DNA of 64,000 nt from Streptomyces sp. ADI96-02 (GTDB lineage Bacteria > Actinomycetota > Actinomycetes > Streptomycetales > Streptomycetaceae). The stretch lies in assembly GCF_003846185.1 (NCBI RefSeq), contig NZ_ML123034.1:1168727-1232726 (forward strand). Reading direction: 5' to 3'. How positions within the stretch are numbered: position 1 is the stretch's first letter; every line of letters begins with the position of its first letter. The position numbers and the translations under genes were made by a program. The notes under the pieces are model-generated. The model was not told the DNA's origin. It saw nothing but the letters and a program-made list of their open reading frames with translations, and did no database searches. Shown here one piece after another: positions 7,310-15,572 of the stretch.

Positions 7310-8101
7310 ATGCTTGTCGAACCACGTTCAGGGTTGTTGGCCGCCTGGGGGAACGCGCTGTTGGCGGGGCTCGTCCCACCGGACGACGCCGCCCTCGCGA
7401 TCGTCGGACAGGACGCGGTGCACCGCGTCGAGGGGCTTCCCGGGGAGGCGGGGCCGGTCGGGCTCACGCTGGCGCTCGGGCGGTTGCGGGCACTGGGGGC
7501 GACCGGTTTCCGGGTCGCGCTGCCGGTGCCGGGGCATCCGCTGGGGTTGAGCGGTCCGCCCGATTTCAACGCGCGGGCGCTGGAGGCCGAGGAGGCGGTG
7601 GTCGTGTACGGGCTGCCGTACGGGCTGGTGCCGGAGGTGAGCGAGGCGGGTCCGGAGGGGGATGTGCACGTGGAGGTGGTGTGGCGGGTGCTGCCGGTGC
7701 GGGAGGCGCCGCCGGCGGACGTACCGTCGCTGGGCGAGGCGGAGCGGGAGCTGGCGGAGGCGCTGCGGGACGCGACGGCGGTGCTGTCGCGGCTGGACGT
7801 GGCCGGTTCGGGGCCGGTGGCTCGGGCGGCGGTGGACGCGTACCGGGCGCGGGCGGAGGGGTCGCGGGCGCGCGATGTGCTGGCGCCGGGCTATCCGCCG
7901 CGGGCGGTGCGGGTGCTGGAGCTGGCGCAGCGGGTGGGGCTGCTGGTCTCGGTGGCGTACGAGAACGGGCACGGCGGTGCGGTGAGCGCGTCCGAGATCG
8001 CGGCGCGGGGCGAGGCGCTGCGTCCGGTGGAGCGGGTGGCGCGACGGGCGCGGGTGGCGGCGTACAACGCCTATGTGGAGAGCGGTGAGGTGGGGCGGTA
8101 G
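7310..8101 (+). CDS. Conserved actinobacterial protein of unknown function
   Basis: A 263-aa soluble, Ala/Val/Gly-rich protein with no signal peptide or clear membrane helix. Recognisable blocks are LAAWGNALLAGLVPPDDAAL near the N-terminus, GLPGEAGPVGLTLALGRLRA, and LPVPGHPLGLSGPPDFNARA. I know the family only as conserved in Streptomyces. The start is set by TAGGCT at 7298-7303, six bases before ATG 7310, with no ribosome-binding site: a leaderless pattern. It diverges from the ABC ATPase gene and converges on chpE. Confidence 0.8.
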   Translation: MLVEPRSGLLAAWGNALLAGLVPPDDAALAIVGQDAVHRVEGLPGEAGPVGLTLALGRLRALGATGFRVALPVPGHPLGLSGPPDFNARALEAEEAVVVYGLPYGLVPEVSEAGPEGDVHVEVVWRVLPVREAPPADVPSLGEAERELAEALRDATAVLSRLDVAGSGPVARAAVDAYRARAEGSRARDVLAPGYPPRAVRVLELAQRVGLLVSVAYENGHGGAVSASEIAARGEALRPVERVARRARVAAYNAYVESGEVGR

Positions 8102-8118
8102 GGGCCGGGGGGAACGGA

Positions 8119-8153
8119 AGAGCCGGACGGCCCCGGGTGGGGCGTCCGGCTCT
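8119..8153. terminator. Bidirectional terminator hairpin
   Basis: AGAGCCGGACG (8119-8129) pairs perfectly with CGTCCGGCTCT (8143-8153), and an inner CCCC/GGGG pair extends it past a one-base bulge. It lies between two convergent genes and can serve both. There is no T-tract on either side, as is common in this genome. Confidence 0.75.
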
Positions 8154-8164
8154 CGCGGGGTGGG

Positions 8165-8416
8165 TCAGTGGTTCAGGCCGAGGTTGCCGAAGGCCGGGTT
8201 GAGCAGGCCGACGACGTTGATCGTGTTGCCGACCGCGTTCACGGGGACGTGGACGGGGGCCTGGACGAGGTTGCCGCTGGCGACGCCCGGGGAGTGGGTG
8301 GCCGCGCCGTGGGCGTCGGCGCCGCTGTGGCCGGTGGCGGAGGCGGCGCCCGCGCCGGCGGCGACGAGCCCGCCGGCGATCATGGTGATGGCGGCGGCCT
8401 TCTTCAGGTTCTTCAC
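8165..8416 (-). CDS. chpE: Short chaplin ChpE
   Basis: An 83-aa secreted amyloid-forming surface protein. The N-terminal Sec signal (MKNLKKAAAITMIAGGLVAA, cleaved near ASA-TG) is followed by a single chaplin domain with NLVQAPVHVPVNAVGNTINV and LNPAFGNLG. There are no cysteines and no sortase signal, which fits ChpE rather than the long chaplins. Chaplins lower surface tension and coat aerial hyphae and spores. The GTG start at 8416 is chosen over upstream codons because GGAGG (8425-8429) lies just before it. The gene is monocistronic. Confidence 0.95.
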   Translation of the reverse strand: MKNLKKAAAITMIAGGLVAAGAGAASATGHSGADAHGAATHSPGVASGNLVQAPVHVPVNAVGNTINVVGLLNPAFGNLGLNH

Positions 8417-8577
8417 TTCAGGTTCCTCCACAGAGAGGCTGCGGCAGGCAGCCGCAGCACGCCCTGGAGAACGGGGGGAGGCCCGGAAGGATGCGCCGTT
8501 CGGGTGACATACACCCGACAGTATGAATCTCATCCCGGTCGGGAACCGGTCGGCCGGAGCCGGTCAGCCGGAGCCGG

Positions 8578-9222
8578 TCAGCCGGCCGCCCCGTGGCGGA
8601 CCGCCCACAGCGCGGCCTGAGTGCGGTCGGCGAGGTCGAGCTTCATCAGGATGTTCGACACGTGGGTCTTGACCGTCTTCTCGGAGAGGACGAGGGCGCG
8701 GGCGATCTCGCGGTTGGAGCGGCCGTCGGCGATCAGGCCGAGCACTTCGCGCTCGCGTTCGGTCAGGGTGCTCCCCCGGCCGGTCCCGCCGCCGGCGTCG
8801 TCCTGGGCGAGCAGCGCGCCGGCGACCTCGGGCTGGAGCAGGACGTGGCCGGCGTGGACCGAGCGGATCGCGCCGGCCAGGGCGTCCGGGTCGACGTCCT
8901 TGTACACGTAGCCGGAGGCTCCGGCGCGCAGGGCGGGCACGACGGTGCGCTGCTCGGTGAAGCTGGTGACGATGAGGACCTTGACCGGGTTGTCGAGCTC
9001 GCGGAGCCGGCGCAGCGCCTCGATGCCGTCGGTGCCGGGCATCTTGATGTCCATGAGCACGACGTCGGGGCGCAGCTCCTCGGTACGGGCGACGCCCTCG
9101 GCTCCGTCGGACGCCTCGCCGACCACTTCTATGTCGTCCTGGACCTCAAGGAACGTGCGCAGCCCGCGGCGGACCACCTGGTGGTCGTCGACCAGCAGCA
9201 CCCTGATGATCTTGTCAGCCAC
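8578..9222 (-). CDS. NarL/LuxR-family response regulator
   Basis: A 214-aa response regulator. The receiver domain (about 5-122) has VDDH at 11-14, phosphoacceptor Asp58 in VLMDIKMP, and the conserved T/K positions (VTSF, YVYKD). The LuxR-type HTH is at the C-terminus ([20 protein letters not shown], then [14 protein letters not shown]). The GTG start at 9222 overlaps the histidine kinase stop by 8 nt, so the pair is co-translated and acts as one two-component system. The signal and target genes are unknown. Confidence 0.93.
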   Translation of the reverse strand: MADKIIRVLLVDDHQVVRRGLRTFLEVQDDIEVVGEASDGAEGVARTEELRPDVVLMDIKMPGTDGIEALRRLRELDNPVKVLIVTSFTEQRTVVPALRAGASGYVYKDVDPDALAGAIRSVHAGHVLLQPEVAGALLAQDDAGGGTGRGSTLTEREREVLGLIADGRSNREIARALVLSEKTVKTHVSNILMKLDLADRTQAALWAVRHGAAG

Positions 9223-10360
9223 CGGGGACCTCCATCTCGATCGTGGCGCCCTCGCCGGGCTCCGAAACAACGGTGAGTCTTCCGCCGACGCTCTTGGCCC
9301 GGTGGCGCATGGAGACCAGTCCGAGATGGCGGCCCGCCCGCCGGACGGCGGTGGGGTCGAAGCCCCCGCCGTCGTCGGTGACGCGCAGGACGGTCGCGGG
9401 GCCGTCCCGGGTCAGGGTGACCCGCACGTGGGCGGCGCCGGAGTGGCGCAGGGCGTTGTGCAGGGCCTCCTGGGCGACCCGGAGCAGCGCCTCCTCCTGG
9501 CTCGCGGGCAGCGCGCGCACGCCGCTGCTCCCGAAGGTGACGGAGGCGTCGTGCGCCCGGTCCAGGACCTGGATCTGGGTGCGGAGGGTGGCGACGAGCC
9601 CGTCCTCGTCGAGCGCGGCGGGGCGCAGTTCCACCACGGCCGCGCGCAGCTCGTCGACCGCTTCGGCGGCGAGGTTGGCGACCTGGTGGAGCTCGCCCTT
9701 GGCGCGGTCCGGGTCGCGGTCGACGAGGGCGGCGGCGGCCTGGGCGGTGAGCCGCAGGGAGAACAGCTTCTGGCTGACCGCGTCGTGCAGCTCGTGCGCG
9801 AGGCGGGTGCGCTCCTCGGCGATGGTCAGCTCGCGGCTGCGTTCGTAGAGGCGGGCGTTGGTGAGGGCGATCGCCGCGTGCTGGGCGAGGGTCGCCAGCA
9901 GCTCCTCGTCCTCGGCGGTGAAGCCGCAGCCGCCCTCGGGCTTGGGGCACTGCTTGTTCGCGAGGAACAGCGCGCCGATGATCTCGTCGCCGTCCGTGAT
10001 GGGCAGGCCGAGGAAGTCGGACATGTCGGGGTGCGCGTCGGGCCAGCCGCCGAAGCGGGGGTCCTCGCGGACGTCGGCGAGGCGTTCGGGCCGGGCCTGG
10101 TGGAGCATCGCCGCGAGGATGCCGTGCTGCCGGGGCAGCGGGCCGATGGCCTTCCACTGCTCGTCGCTGACGCCGTCGACCACGAACTGGGCGAAGCCGC
10201 CGTGGTCGTCCGGGACGCCCAGGGCCGCGTACTGGGCGTCGAGCAGGTCGCGGGCGGAGGCGACGATCGTCTTCAGGACGTCGCCCACCTCCAGATGCCG
10301 GCTCATGGCCAGGAGCGCGGCGCTGACCGCTGCGAGGCCCGACGCGGGGCGGTGACTCAT
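9215..10360 (-). CDS. GAF-domain sensor histidine kinase
   Basis: A 381-aa cytoplasmic sensor kinase with no membrane helix. The N-terminal GAF domain is at about 20-168 and contains the [13 protein letters not shown] cysteine pair. It is followed by HisKA_3 ([20 protein letters not shown], phosphoacceptor His about 192) and a HATPase_c domain ([30 protein letters not shown]). It is partner of the overlapping response regulator. Start ATG 10360 lies six bases after TACGGT (10367-10372 on the minus strand), a leaderless pattern, and there is no ribosome-binding site. The GAF cysteines may sense redox or metal, which is inference. Confidence 0.92.
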   Translation of the reverse strand: MSHRPASGLAAVSAALLAMSRHLEVGDVLKTIVASARDLLDAQYAALGVPDDHGGFAQFVVDGVSDEQWKAIGPLPRQHGILAAMLHQARPERLADVREDPRFGGWPDAHPDMSDFLGLPITDGDEIIGALFLANKQCPKPEGGCGFTAEDEELLATLAQHAAIALTNARLYERSRELTIAEERTRLAHELHDAVSQKLFSLRLTAQAAAALVDRDPDRAKGELHQVANLAAEAVDELRAAVVELRPAALDEDGLVATLRTQIQVLDRAHDASVTFGSSGVRALPASQEEALLRVAQEALHNALRHSGAAHVRVTLTRDGPATVLRVTDDGGGFDPTAVRRAGRHLGLVSMRHRAKSVGGRLTVVSEPGEGATIEMEVPGG

Positions 10361-10640
10361 GGGATCACCGTACCGGCGGGGCCCGGCGGCCGTATCGGAC
10401 CGGGGACGGCGCTCTTCGGCCGCGGCGCCTAGGTCCCTATGCCGGGGCCGTCGGTCGGAGGTCCTAGGTCGTCCGGTGTCCGGACCGGGCCCGCCGCCGG
10501 CCCGGTCCGCCCGCGGCCTACGTCGAAGGTGCCGGGTGGGGATGCGACCGCCGGGCGAGGCGCCGGGCGGGGGCGGCTTCCTACGGTGGGGCGGCCGGGA
10601 GGGCCCGGTGGACGCTGAGGGTTCGGAGAGGACGGTCGCG

Positions 10641-11372
10641 ATGCCGGTCGCGTTGATCACGGGCGGTTCGAAGGGGCTGGGGCGCGCGCTGGCGGAGGGG
10701 CTGGCCGGTCAGGGGTGGGACCTGGTGCTGGGCGCCCGGACCGCGGGGGTCCTGGAGGAGACGGCACGGGAGGTGCGCGAGCGGTACGGGACGCGAGTGG
10801 CGGCCGTGCCGGGGGACGTGACGGAGGAGGGGTGCCGGGCGGACCTGGTGGCCGCGGCCGGGGCGCTGGGCGGGCTGGATCTGCTGGTGTGCAACGCGGG
10901 CGCGCTGGGCGCGGAGCCGCTGGTGCGCCTGGAGTCGCTGCCGCTGGAAGGGCTGCGACAGGCGCTGGAGACGAACGTGGTGGCCGCGCTCGGTCTCGTA
11001 CAGGAGGCGCTGGGGCCGCTGCGGGCCTCGGCGGCGGGATCGGTGGTCGTGGTGAGTTCGCAGGCGGCGGTGGAGGCGTACGGGACGTGGGGCGGCTACG
11101 GGGCGTCGAAGGCGGCACTGGACCGGTTGGCGGCGGTGCTGGGCGAGGAGGAGCCGGGGCTGCGGGTGTGGGCCGTCGATCCGGGGGACATGGCGACGGA
11201 CCTGTACGAGGCGGCGGTGCCCCAGGGCGAGGAGTACCGGCCGTCGCCGCGGAGCGTGGTGCCCGCCTTCCTTCGCCTGGTGCGGGAGCGGCCGGCCGGC
11301 GGCCGGTTCACGGCGGCGGCGCTGCTGGAGCCCGCGGGGCCCGATCGAGGTCCGTTCGAGGTCCGGCGGTGA
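10641..11372 (+). CDS. Short-chain dehydrogenase/reductase
   Basis: A 243-aa SDR oxidoreductase. The NAD(P)-binding motif TGGSKGLG is at about 7-14, CNAG at about 86, the catalytic Ser in VVVSSQAAVE, and YxxxK as YGASKAALD. Length fits a classical SDR. The substrate is not apparent. The last third (VPAFLRLVRERPAGGRF) is typical of the actinobacterial subgroup. ATG 10641 follows GAGAGG at 10625-10630. The gene diverges from the two-component operon and is followed by a GC-rich hairpin. Confidence 0.9.
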   Translation: MPVALITGGSKGLGRALAEGLAGQGWDLVLGARTAGVLEETAREVRERYGTRVAAVPGDVTEEGCRADLVAAAGALGGLDLLVCNAGALGAEPLVRLESLPLEGLRQALETNVVAALGLVQEALGPLRASAAGSVVVVSSQAAVEAYGTWGGYGASKAALDRLAAVLGEEEPGLRVWAVDPGDMATDLYEAAVPQGEEYRPSPRSVVPAFLRLVRERPAGGRFTAAALLEPAGPDRGPFEVRR

Positions 11373-11386
11373 CCGCCCCCGACGCG

Positions 11387-11423
11387 CCGGGCGCGGGGGC
11401 GGGTGCTCTTGGCCCCCGCCCGG
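11387..11423 (+). terminator. GC-rich hairpin after the SDR gene
   Basis: CCGGGCGCGGGGGC (11387-11400) pairs with GCCCCCGCCCGG (11412-11423) with a 2-nt bulge, 14 bases after the SDR stop codon. No T-tract follows. Confidence 0.55.
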
Positions 11424-11738
11424 TGGCGGATCTTGACGCTCCGGATTGCCCGAGCAACGAACAGTGAGAAAGCCGCACCGCCGATGTGAGCCCTCGCATA
11501 GGACCCAGATCACTTACGAAGACCGCTAGTGGACGATAAGGGCGATTTGAGCGGCCTTGTTCGTGGGAGATTTCGGGCGAACGGCCCTGCGGTCCACTAT
11601 CTGTCTTCGTACGTCACACCTTTGCCACAGGTTTTTGCTGCCGCTAAGAATTGCAGCCGTCCCCGACGGAGATGCGAACTGTCGCCTCCCGTCTCGTCCT
11701 CCGTGAGGACTCCTGCGTATTCGAAGAGGTATGACTGC
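11424..11738 (+). other. Long 5' region of the transglycosylase-like gene
   Basis: I see no gene here. The region is lower in GC than its surroundings and includes ACGAAGACCGCTAGTGGACG near 11517 and a pyrimidine-rich stretch near 11620-11640. Streptomyces cell-wall hydrolase genes often have long regulated leaders. I checked for the c-di-AMP (ydaO) riboswitch by eye and cannot make out its conserved core, so no riboswitch is called. Confidence 0.45.
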
Positions 11739-12497
11739 ATGTCCGCGACTCGCATTCCCAGCCGTCTCCGTCGTCTGAACAAGGTCCAGAAGATCTCCGT
11801 GGCCGGTGTGTCGGCCCTGGGCGTCGCCGCCCTGACCTTCTCGCTCGTCCCGTCGAACGCCGAGGCCGAGATTGCCCCGCAGGCAGCGGCAGCCACCGCG
11901 CCCGTGGCCTTCACCTCCGCAGCGGGGTCCGCGCAGGCCAGGACCGTGCAGAAGAGCCTGATCGAGCAGCACTCGACCGCCGAGCAGCTGGTCAAGGCCG
12001 CCGACGCCGCCAAGGCGAAGGCCGAGGCCAGGGCCAGGGCCGCGAAGGCCGAGGCCGCCGCCGAGGCCAAGGAGAAGGCGGCCGAGGCCAAGGAGAAGGC
12101 CGCCAAGGCGAAGGCCGACGCGAAGAAGCGCGACTCCGAGGCGGCGAACCGTTCCACCGCGCGCAAGCCCGTCTACGCCAACAACCTGGACGGGTGGATC
12201 CGCGAGGCGATGTCGATCATGAAGAAGGAAGGCATCCCGGGTTCCTACAGCGGGATCCACCGCAACATCATGCGGGAGTCCAGCGGCAACCGGTGGGCCA
12301 TCAACAACTGGGACATCAACGCCCGCAACGGCGTCCCCTCCAAGGGCCTGCTCCAGGTGATCCAGCCGACCTTCGACCGCTACCACGTCGAGGGCACCAA
12401 GAAGGACCTGTACGACCCGGTCGCCAACATCGTCGCCGCCTGCAACTACGCGGCCGACCGCTACGGCTCGATGGACAACGTCGACAGCGCGTACTGA
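11739..12497 (+). CDS. Secreted lysozyme-fold transglycosylase-like protein
   Basis: A 252-aa exported protein. The signal peptide is at about 1-43 (KISVAGVSALGVAALTFSLV, cleavage near AEA). An Ala/Lys/Glu-rich coiled coil (about 80-140, repeated AEAKEKA) is followed by an SLT-like domain with IMRESSGNRWAINNWD, catalytic Glu in RESSGN, then SKGLLQVIQPTFDRY and ACNYAADRYGSMD. It probably cleaves peptidoglycan outside the membrane. ATG 11739 follows AGAGG (11725-11729). The ATG at 11731 is in another frame. The coiled coil may anchor or space the catalytic domain. Confidence 0.9.
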   Translation: MSATRIPSRLRRLNKVQKISVAGVSALGVAALTFSLVPSNAEAEIAPQAAAATAPVAFTSAAGSAQARTVQKSLIEQHSTAEQLVKAADAAKAKAEARARAAKAEAAAEAKEKAAEAKEKAAKAKADAKKRDSEAANRSTARKPVYANNLDGWIREAMSIMKKEGIPGSYSGIHRNIMRESSGNRWAINNWDINARNGVPSKGLLQVIQPTFDRYHVEGTKKDLYDPVANIVAACNYAADRYGSMDNVDSAY

Positions 12498-12580
12498 TCC
12501 ACGGCCCGTACGGCCGGTCCGACGACCGGCTTCCCTTTCGAGCCGGCGCGGCCGACGCCCCACCGTCGGCCGCGCACACC

Positions 12581-12624
12581 GACGCCGGAGGGCGGCGCCC
12601 CGCCGGGTGCCGCCCTCCGGCGTC
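12581..12624. terminator. 20-bp stem terminator between convergent genes
   Basis: GACGCCGGAGGGCGGCGCCC (12581-12600) pairs with 12605-12624 through a 4-nt loop. The outer 16 base pairs are perfect and one G-T wobble lies inside. It lies 84 bp after the transglycosylase-like gene and 42 bp after the FHA-ABC gene, so it can end both transcripts. There is no T-tract. Confidence 0.8.
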
Positions 12625-12666
12625 GTTCCGTCGTCCGCCGCGTACCGCTCGCGCGTACCGCGACGG

Positions 12667-15270
12667 CTACGTGCGCATGACCTCGGGCTCGTGGCGGCGC
12701 AGCAGGCGGGCGACGGCGACGCCGCACACGAGGCCGATCGCGATCAGCACCGACATGTTGATACCCCACTGGCCCGTCGTCTGCGCCCACAGCGGGTCCA
12801 GGTCGGTCGGGTCGTCCGGGTCCCACGGCGGCATCAGGTGGGCGAGGTCCAGTGTGGAGCCGGCCGCGGCCATCGCCCAGCGGGACGGCATCAGCCAGGC
12901 GAACTGCTCCAGGCCCGGTGACCCGTGCACCTGGAAGAGCACGCCGGTGAAGACGATCTGGCTGATCGCGAACATGACCAGGAGGGGCATGGTCTTCTCG
13001 GAGGTCCGCACGAGCGAGGAGATCACCAGGCCGACCATCATCGAGGTGAAGCCCAGCGCGATGATGGCGAGGCAGATCTCGACGGCCGGCGGCATGAGCA
13101 GGCCCTTCTCGGGCAGCTCGCGGGTGGCGAAGCCGATGCCGCAGAGGATGACGCCCTGGAAGGCCGTGATCACGCCGAGGACGAGCACCTTCGACATCAG
13201 GTAGGCCGAGCGGGACAGGCCGGTGGCCCGTTCCCGTTCGTAGATCACCCGTTCCTTGATCAGTTCTCGTGCGGAGTTGGCCGCGCCGGAGAAGCACATG
13301 CCGACGGCCAGGATCATCATGATCGTCCCGGCCTTGCTGTTGAACGCGGAGGGCGGCTCGGGCTCGGCGAGACCGAAGTCGGACGGTATGACCACGCTGA
13401 CCCCGCCGAGCACGGCGGGCAGGATGAGCATCAGGGCCATGAAGCCCTTGTCGGACGCGATGACCGCGACGTACCGGCGCATCAGCGTCCACAACTGCGC
13501 CGTCCAGCTCTGCGGCTTCGGCGGGCTCATCTGCTGGGAGGACGGCAGGTGGCCGGACTGCGCGGCCACCGCGTCGATGTCCGCGGCGTACATCTGGTAG
13601 TGCTGCGAGCCGCGCCAGCGGCCCGCCCAGTCGTAGTCGCGGTAGTTCTCGAAGGCGGAGAAGACGTCGGCCCAGCTGCCGTAGCCGAAGAAGTTCAGCG
13701 CCTCCTCCGGCGGCCCGAAGTAGGCGACCGAGCCGCCGGGGGCCATCACCAGCAGCTTGTCGCACAGGGCCAGCTCGGCCACCGAGTGCGTGACGACCAG
13801 GACCGTGCGGCCGTCGTCGGCGAGGCCGCGCAGCAGCTGCATGACATCGCGGTCCATACCCGGGTCGAGGCCGGAGGTCGGCTCGTCCAGGAAGATCAGG
13901 GAGGGCTTGGTGAGCAGCTCCAGGGCGACCGAGACGCGCTTGCGCTGCCCGCCGGAGAGCGAGGTGATCTTCTTGTCCTTGTGGATGTCGAGCTTGAGCT
14001 CGGCGAGGACTTCGAGGATCCGGGCCTGGCGCTCGGTCTCGGTGGTGTCCGCCGGGAAGCGGAGCTTGGCCGCGTACGTGAGGGCCTTGGCGACCGTGAG
14101 TTCCTTGTGCAGGATGTCGTCCTGCGGGACCAGGCCGATGCGCCGGCGCAGCTCGGCGAACTGCTTGTACAGGTCCCGGTTGTCGTAGAGCACGTCGCCC
14201 TGGTCGGCGGGGCGGTAGCCGGTGAGCGCCTTGAGCAGGGTGGACTTTCCGGAGCCGGACGGGCCGATGACCGCGACCAGCGACTTCTCCGGGACGCCGA
14301 AGGAGACGTCCTTGAGGATCTGCTTCCCGCCGTCGACCGTCACCGTGAGATGGCGGGCGGAGAAGGAGACCTCGCCGGTGTCGACGAACTCCTCCAGCCG
14401 GTCTCCGACCAGGCGGAACGTCGAGTGGCCGACGCCGACGATGTCGTTCGGGCCGAGGAGCGCCGAGCCGGACTTGTGCAGCGGCAGGCCGTTGACGTAC
14501 GTCCCGTTGTGGGAACCGAGGTCGCGTATCTCGAAGCGGCCGTCGGGCGTCGCGCGGAACTCGGCGTGGTGGCGGGAGACCTGGAGGTCGGAGACGACCA
14601 GGTCGTTCTCCAGCGCGCGGCCGATCCGCATGACGCGGCCGAGTGCCAGCTGGTGGAACGTGGTCGGGCTGCGGTCGCCGTGGGCCGGGGCTCCGCCGTG
14701 GGCCGGACCGGCCGCGTGGGCCGGATCCTGCTGGTGGGGGATGTGGTGCTGCGGGACGTGGTGCTGCTGCGGCTGCCACGCCTGCTGCTGCGCCGGGGCG
14801 TGCTGGGCCGGGGCGTGCTGAGGAGCGGGCTGCTGCTGCGCAGCGGGCTGCCGCGCGGGCCGGGCCGCGTCCCGCTGTCGCTCCTGTTCCCGCTCCGGCT
14901 GTCCCTCCTGCTGCGCCGGGGCCTGCCGGCCGGCGGACCGCTGCCCGCCGACGCCGCCCGCGCCCGCGGCGGCGGCGAGGCTCAGCCGAGGCCCGTCGGT
15001 GGCGTTGCCCAGGCGCAGCACGGAGCCCGCGCCCAGCTCCCCCTGCTGGATCCGCTGCCCGTCCGCGTAGGTGCCGTTGGTGCTGCCGTGGTCCTCGATG
15101 AACCAACTACGGCCGTTCCATCTGATGGTGGCGTGCCGCCACGAGACCCTGGCGTCGTCGACCGTCAGATCGCCCTGCGGATCACGTCCCAGGGTGTACG
15201 ACCTGGACGGATCGAGCGTCCAGGTGCTGCCATTCAATTCCAGTACGAGTTCCGGCACTCCGCGCCCCAC
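12667..15270 (-). CDS. ABC transporter with two FHA domains fused to ATPase and permease
   Basis: An 867-aa protein of the Rv1747 type. FHA domain 1 is at about 25-95 (SYTLGRDP, VSWRHA, GSTNGTYADG). A Gln/Pro/His-rich linker spans about 100-200. FHA domain 2 is at about 212-290 (RIGRALENDLVV, SRHHAEF, GSHNGTYVNG). The ABC domain is at about 300-560 (Walker A GPSGSGKST 336-344, LSGGQRKR, LIFLDEPTSGLD), followed by an ABCG-like membrane domain with six helices. FHA domains bind phosphothreonine, so activity is probably controlled by Ser/Thr kinases. The substrate is unknown. GTG 15270 follows GGGGGA. Confidence 0.93.
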   Translation of the reverse strand: MGRGVPELVLELNGSTWTLDPSRSYTLGRDPQGDLTVDDARVSWRHATIRWNGRSWFIEDHGSTNGTYADGQRIQQGELGAGSVLRLGNATDGPRLSLAAAAGAGGVGGQRSAGRQAPAQQEGQPEREQERQRDAARPARQPAAQQQPAPQHAPAQHAPAQQQAWQPQQHHVPQHHIPHQQDPAHAAGPAHGGAPAHGDRSPTTFHQLALGRVMRIGRALENDLVVSDLQVSRHHAEFRATPDGRFEIRDLGSHNGTYVNGLPLHKSGSALLGPNDIVGVGHSTFRLVGDRLEEFVDTGEVSFSARHLTVTVDGGKQILKDVSFGVPEKSLVAVIGPSGSGKSTLLKALTGYRPADQGDVLYDNRDLYKQFAELRRRIGLVPQDDILHKELTVAKALTYAAKLRFPADTTETERQARILEVLAELKLDIHKDKKITSLSGGQRKRVSVALELLTKPSLIFLDEPTSGLDPGMDRDVMQLLRGLADDGRTVLVVTHSVAELALCDKLLVMAPGGSVAYFGPPEEALNFFGYGSWADVFSAFENYRDYDWAGRWRGSQHYQMYAADIDAVAAQSGHLPSSQQMSPPKPQSWTAQLWTLMRRYVAVIASDKGFMALMLILPAVLGGVSVVIPSDFGLAEPEPPSAFNSKAGTIMMILAVGMCFSGAANSARELIKERVIYERERATGLSRSAYLMSKVLVLGVITAFQGVILCGIGFATRELPEKGLLMPPAVEICLAIIALGFTSMMVGLVISSLVRTSEKTMPLLVMFAISQIVFTGVLFQVHGSPGLEQFAWLMPSRWAMAAAGSTLDLAHLMPPWDPDDPTDLDPLWAQTTGQWGINMSVLIAIGLVCGVAVARLLRRHEPEVMRT

Positions 15271-15572
15271 TTGTCGTCCCCCGTGTCACCCCCGTCGCAG
15301 GGGGTCTAGGGATGCTGAACATCGTGGCGAACTATTCCAGGAGCGGTCCGGGATCCGAAAATTGGGCGGGCGAGGACGGTACGAAGACCTGCGCGGAGAC
15401 CTGCGCGGACGCTGTGCGCCTCGGGGGGACGCGGCACCGGTGCGGACGAAGCGGTGAGCACCGGGGACCGGGCCTCGGGTGCCGGGCCTCGCGCACCGCC
15501 GTGTCTTCCGCCCGTCCGGCACTCGGGACGGACCGGGAGGAGCGCGTCGGGGACCGATACGGTGGAAGCACC
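15271..15572. other. Divergent promoter region, no gene seen
   Basis: This 302-bp gap separates the FHA-ABC gene (minus) from serB (plus) and must hold both promoters. TACGGT at 15558-15563 lies nine bases before the serB ATG and could be its -10 element, giving a very short leader. I find no clear -35 partner, operator or hairpin. The part next to serB is very GC-rich. Confidence 0.45.

Noticed and set aside
11424..11738. c-di-AMP (ydaO) riboswitch in front of the transglycosylase-like gene.
   Set aside because: I could not trace the conserved core or its stems by eye, although such switches precede some Streptomyces lytic genes.
12925..15309. A 794-codon plus-strand frame opposite the FHA-ABC gene.
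   Set aside because: It is antisense shadow: no motif, no ribosome-binding site, and the opposite strand has complete FHA, ABC and membrane domains.
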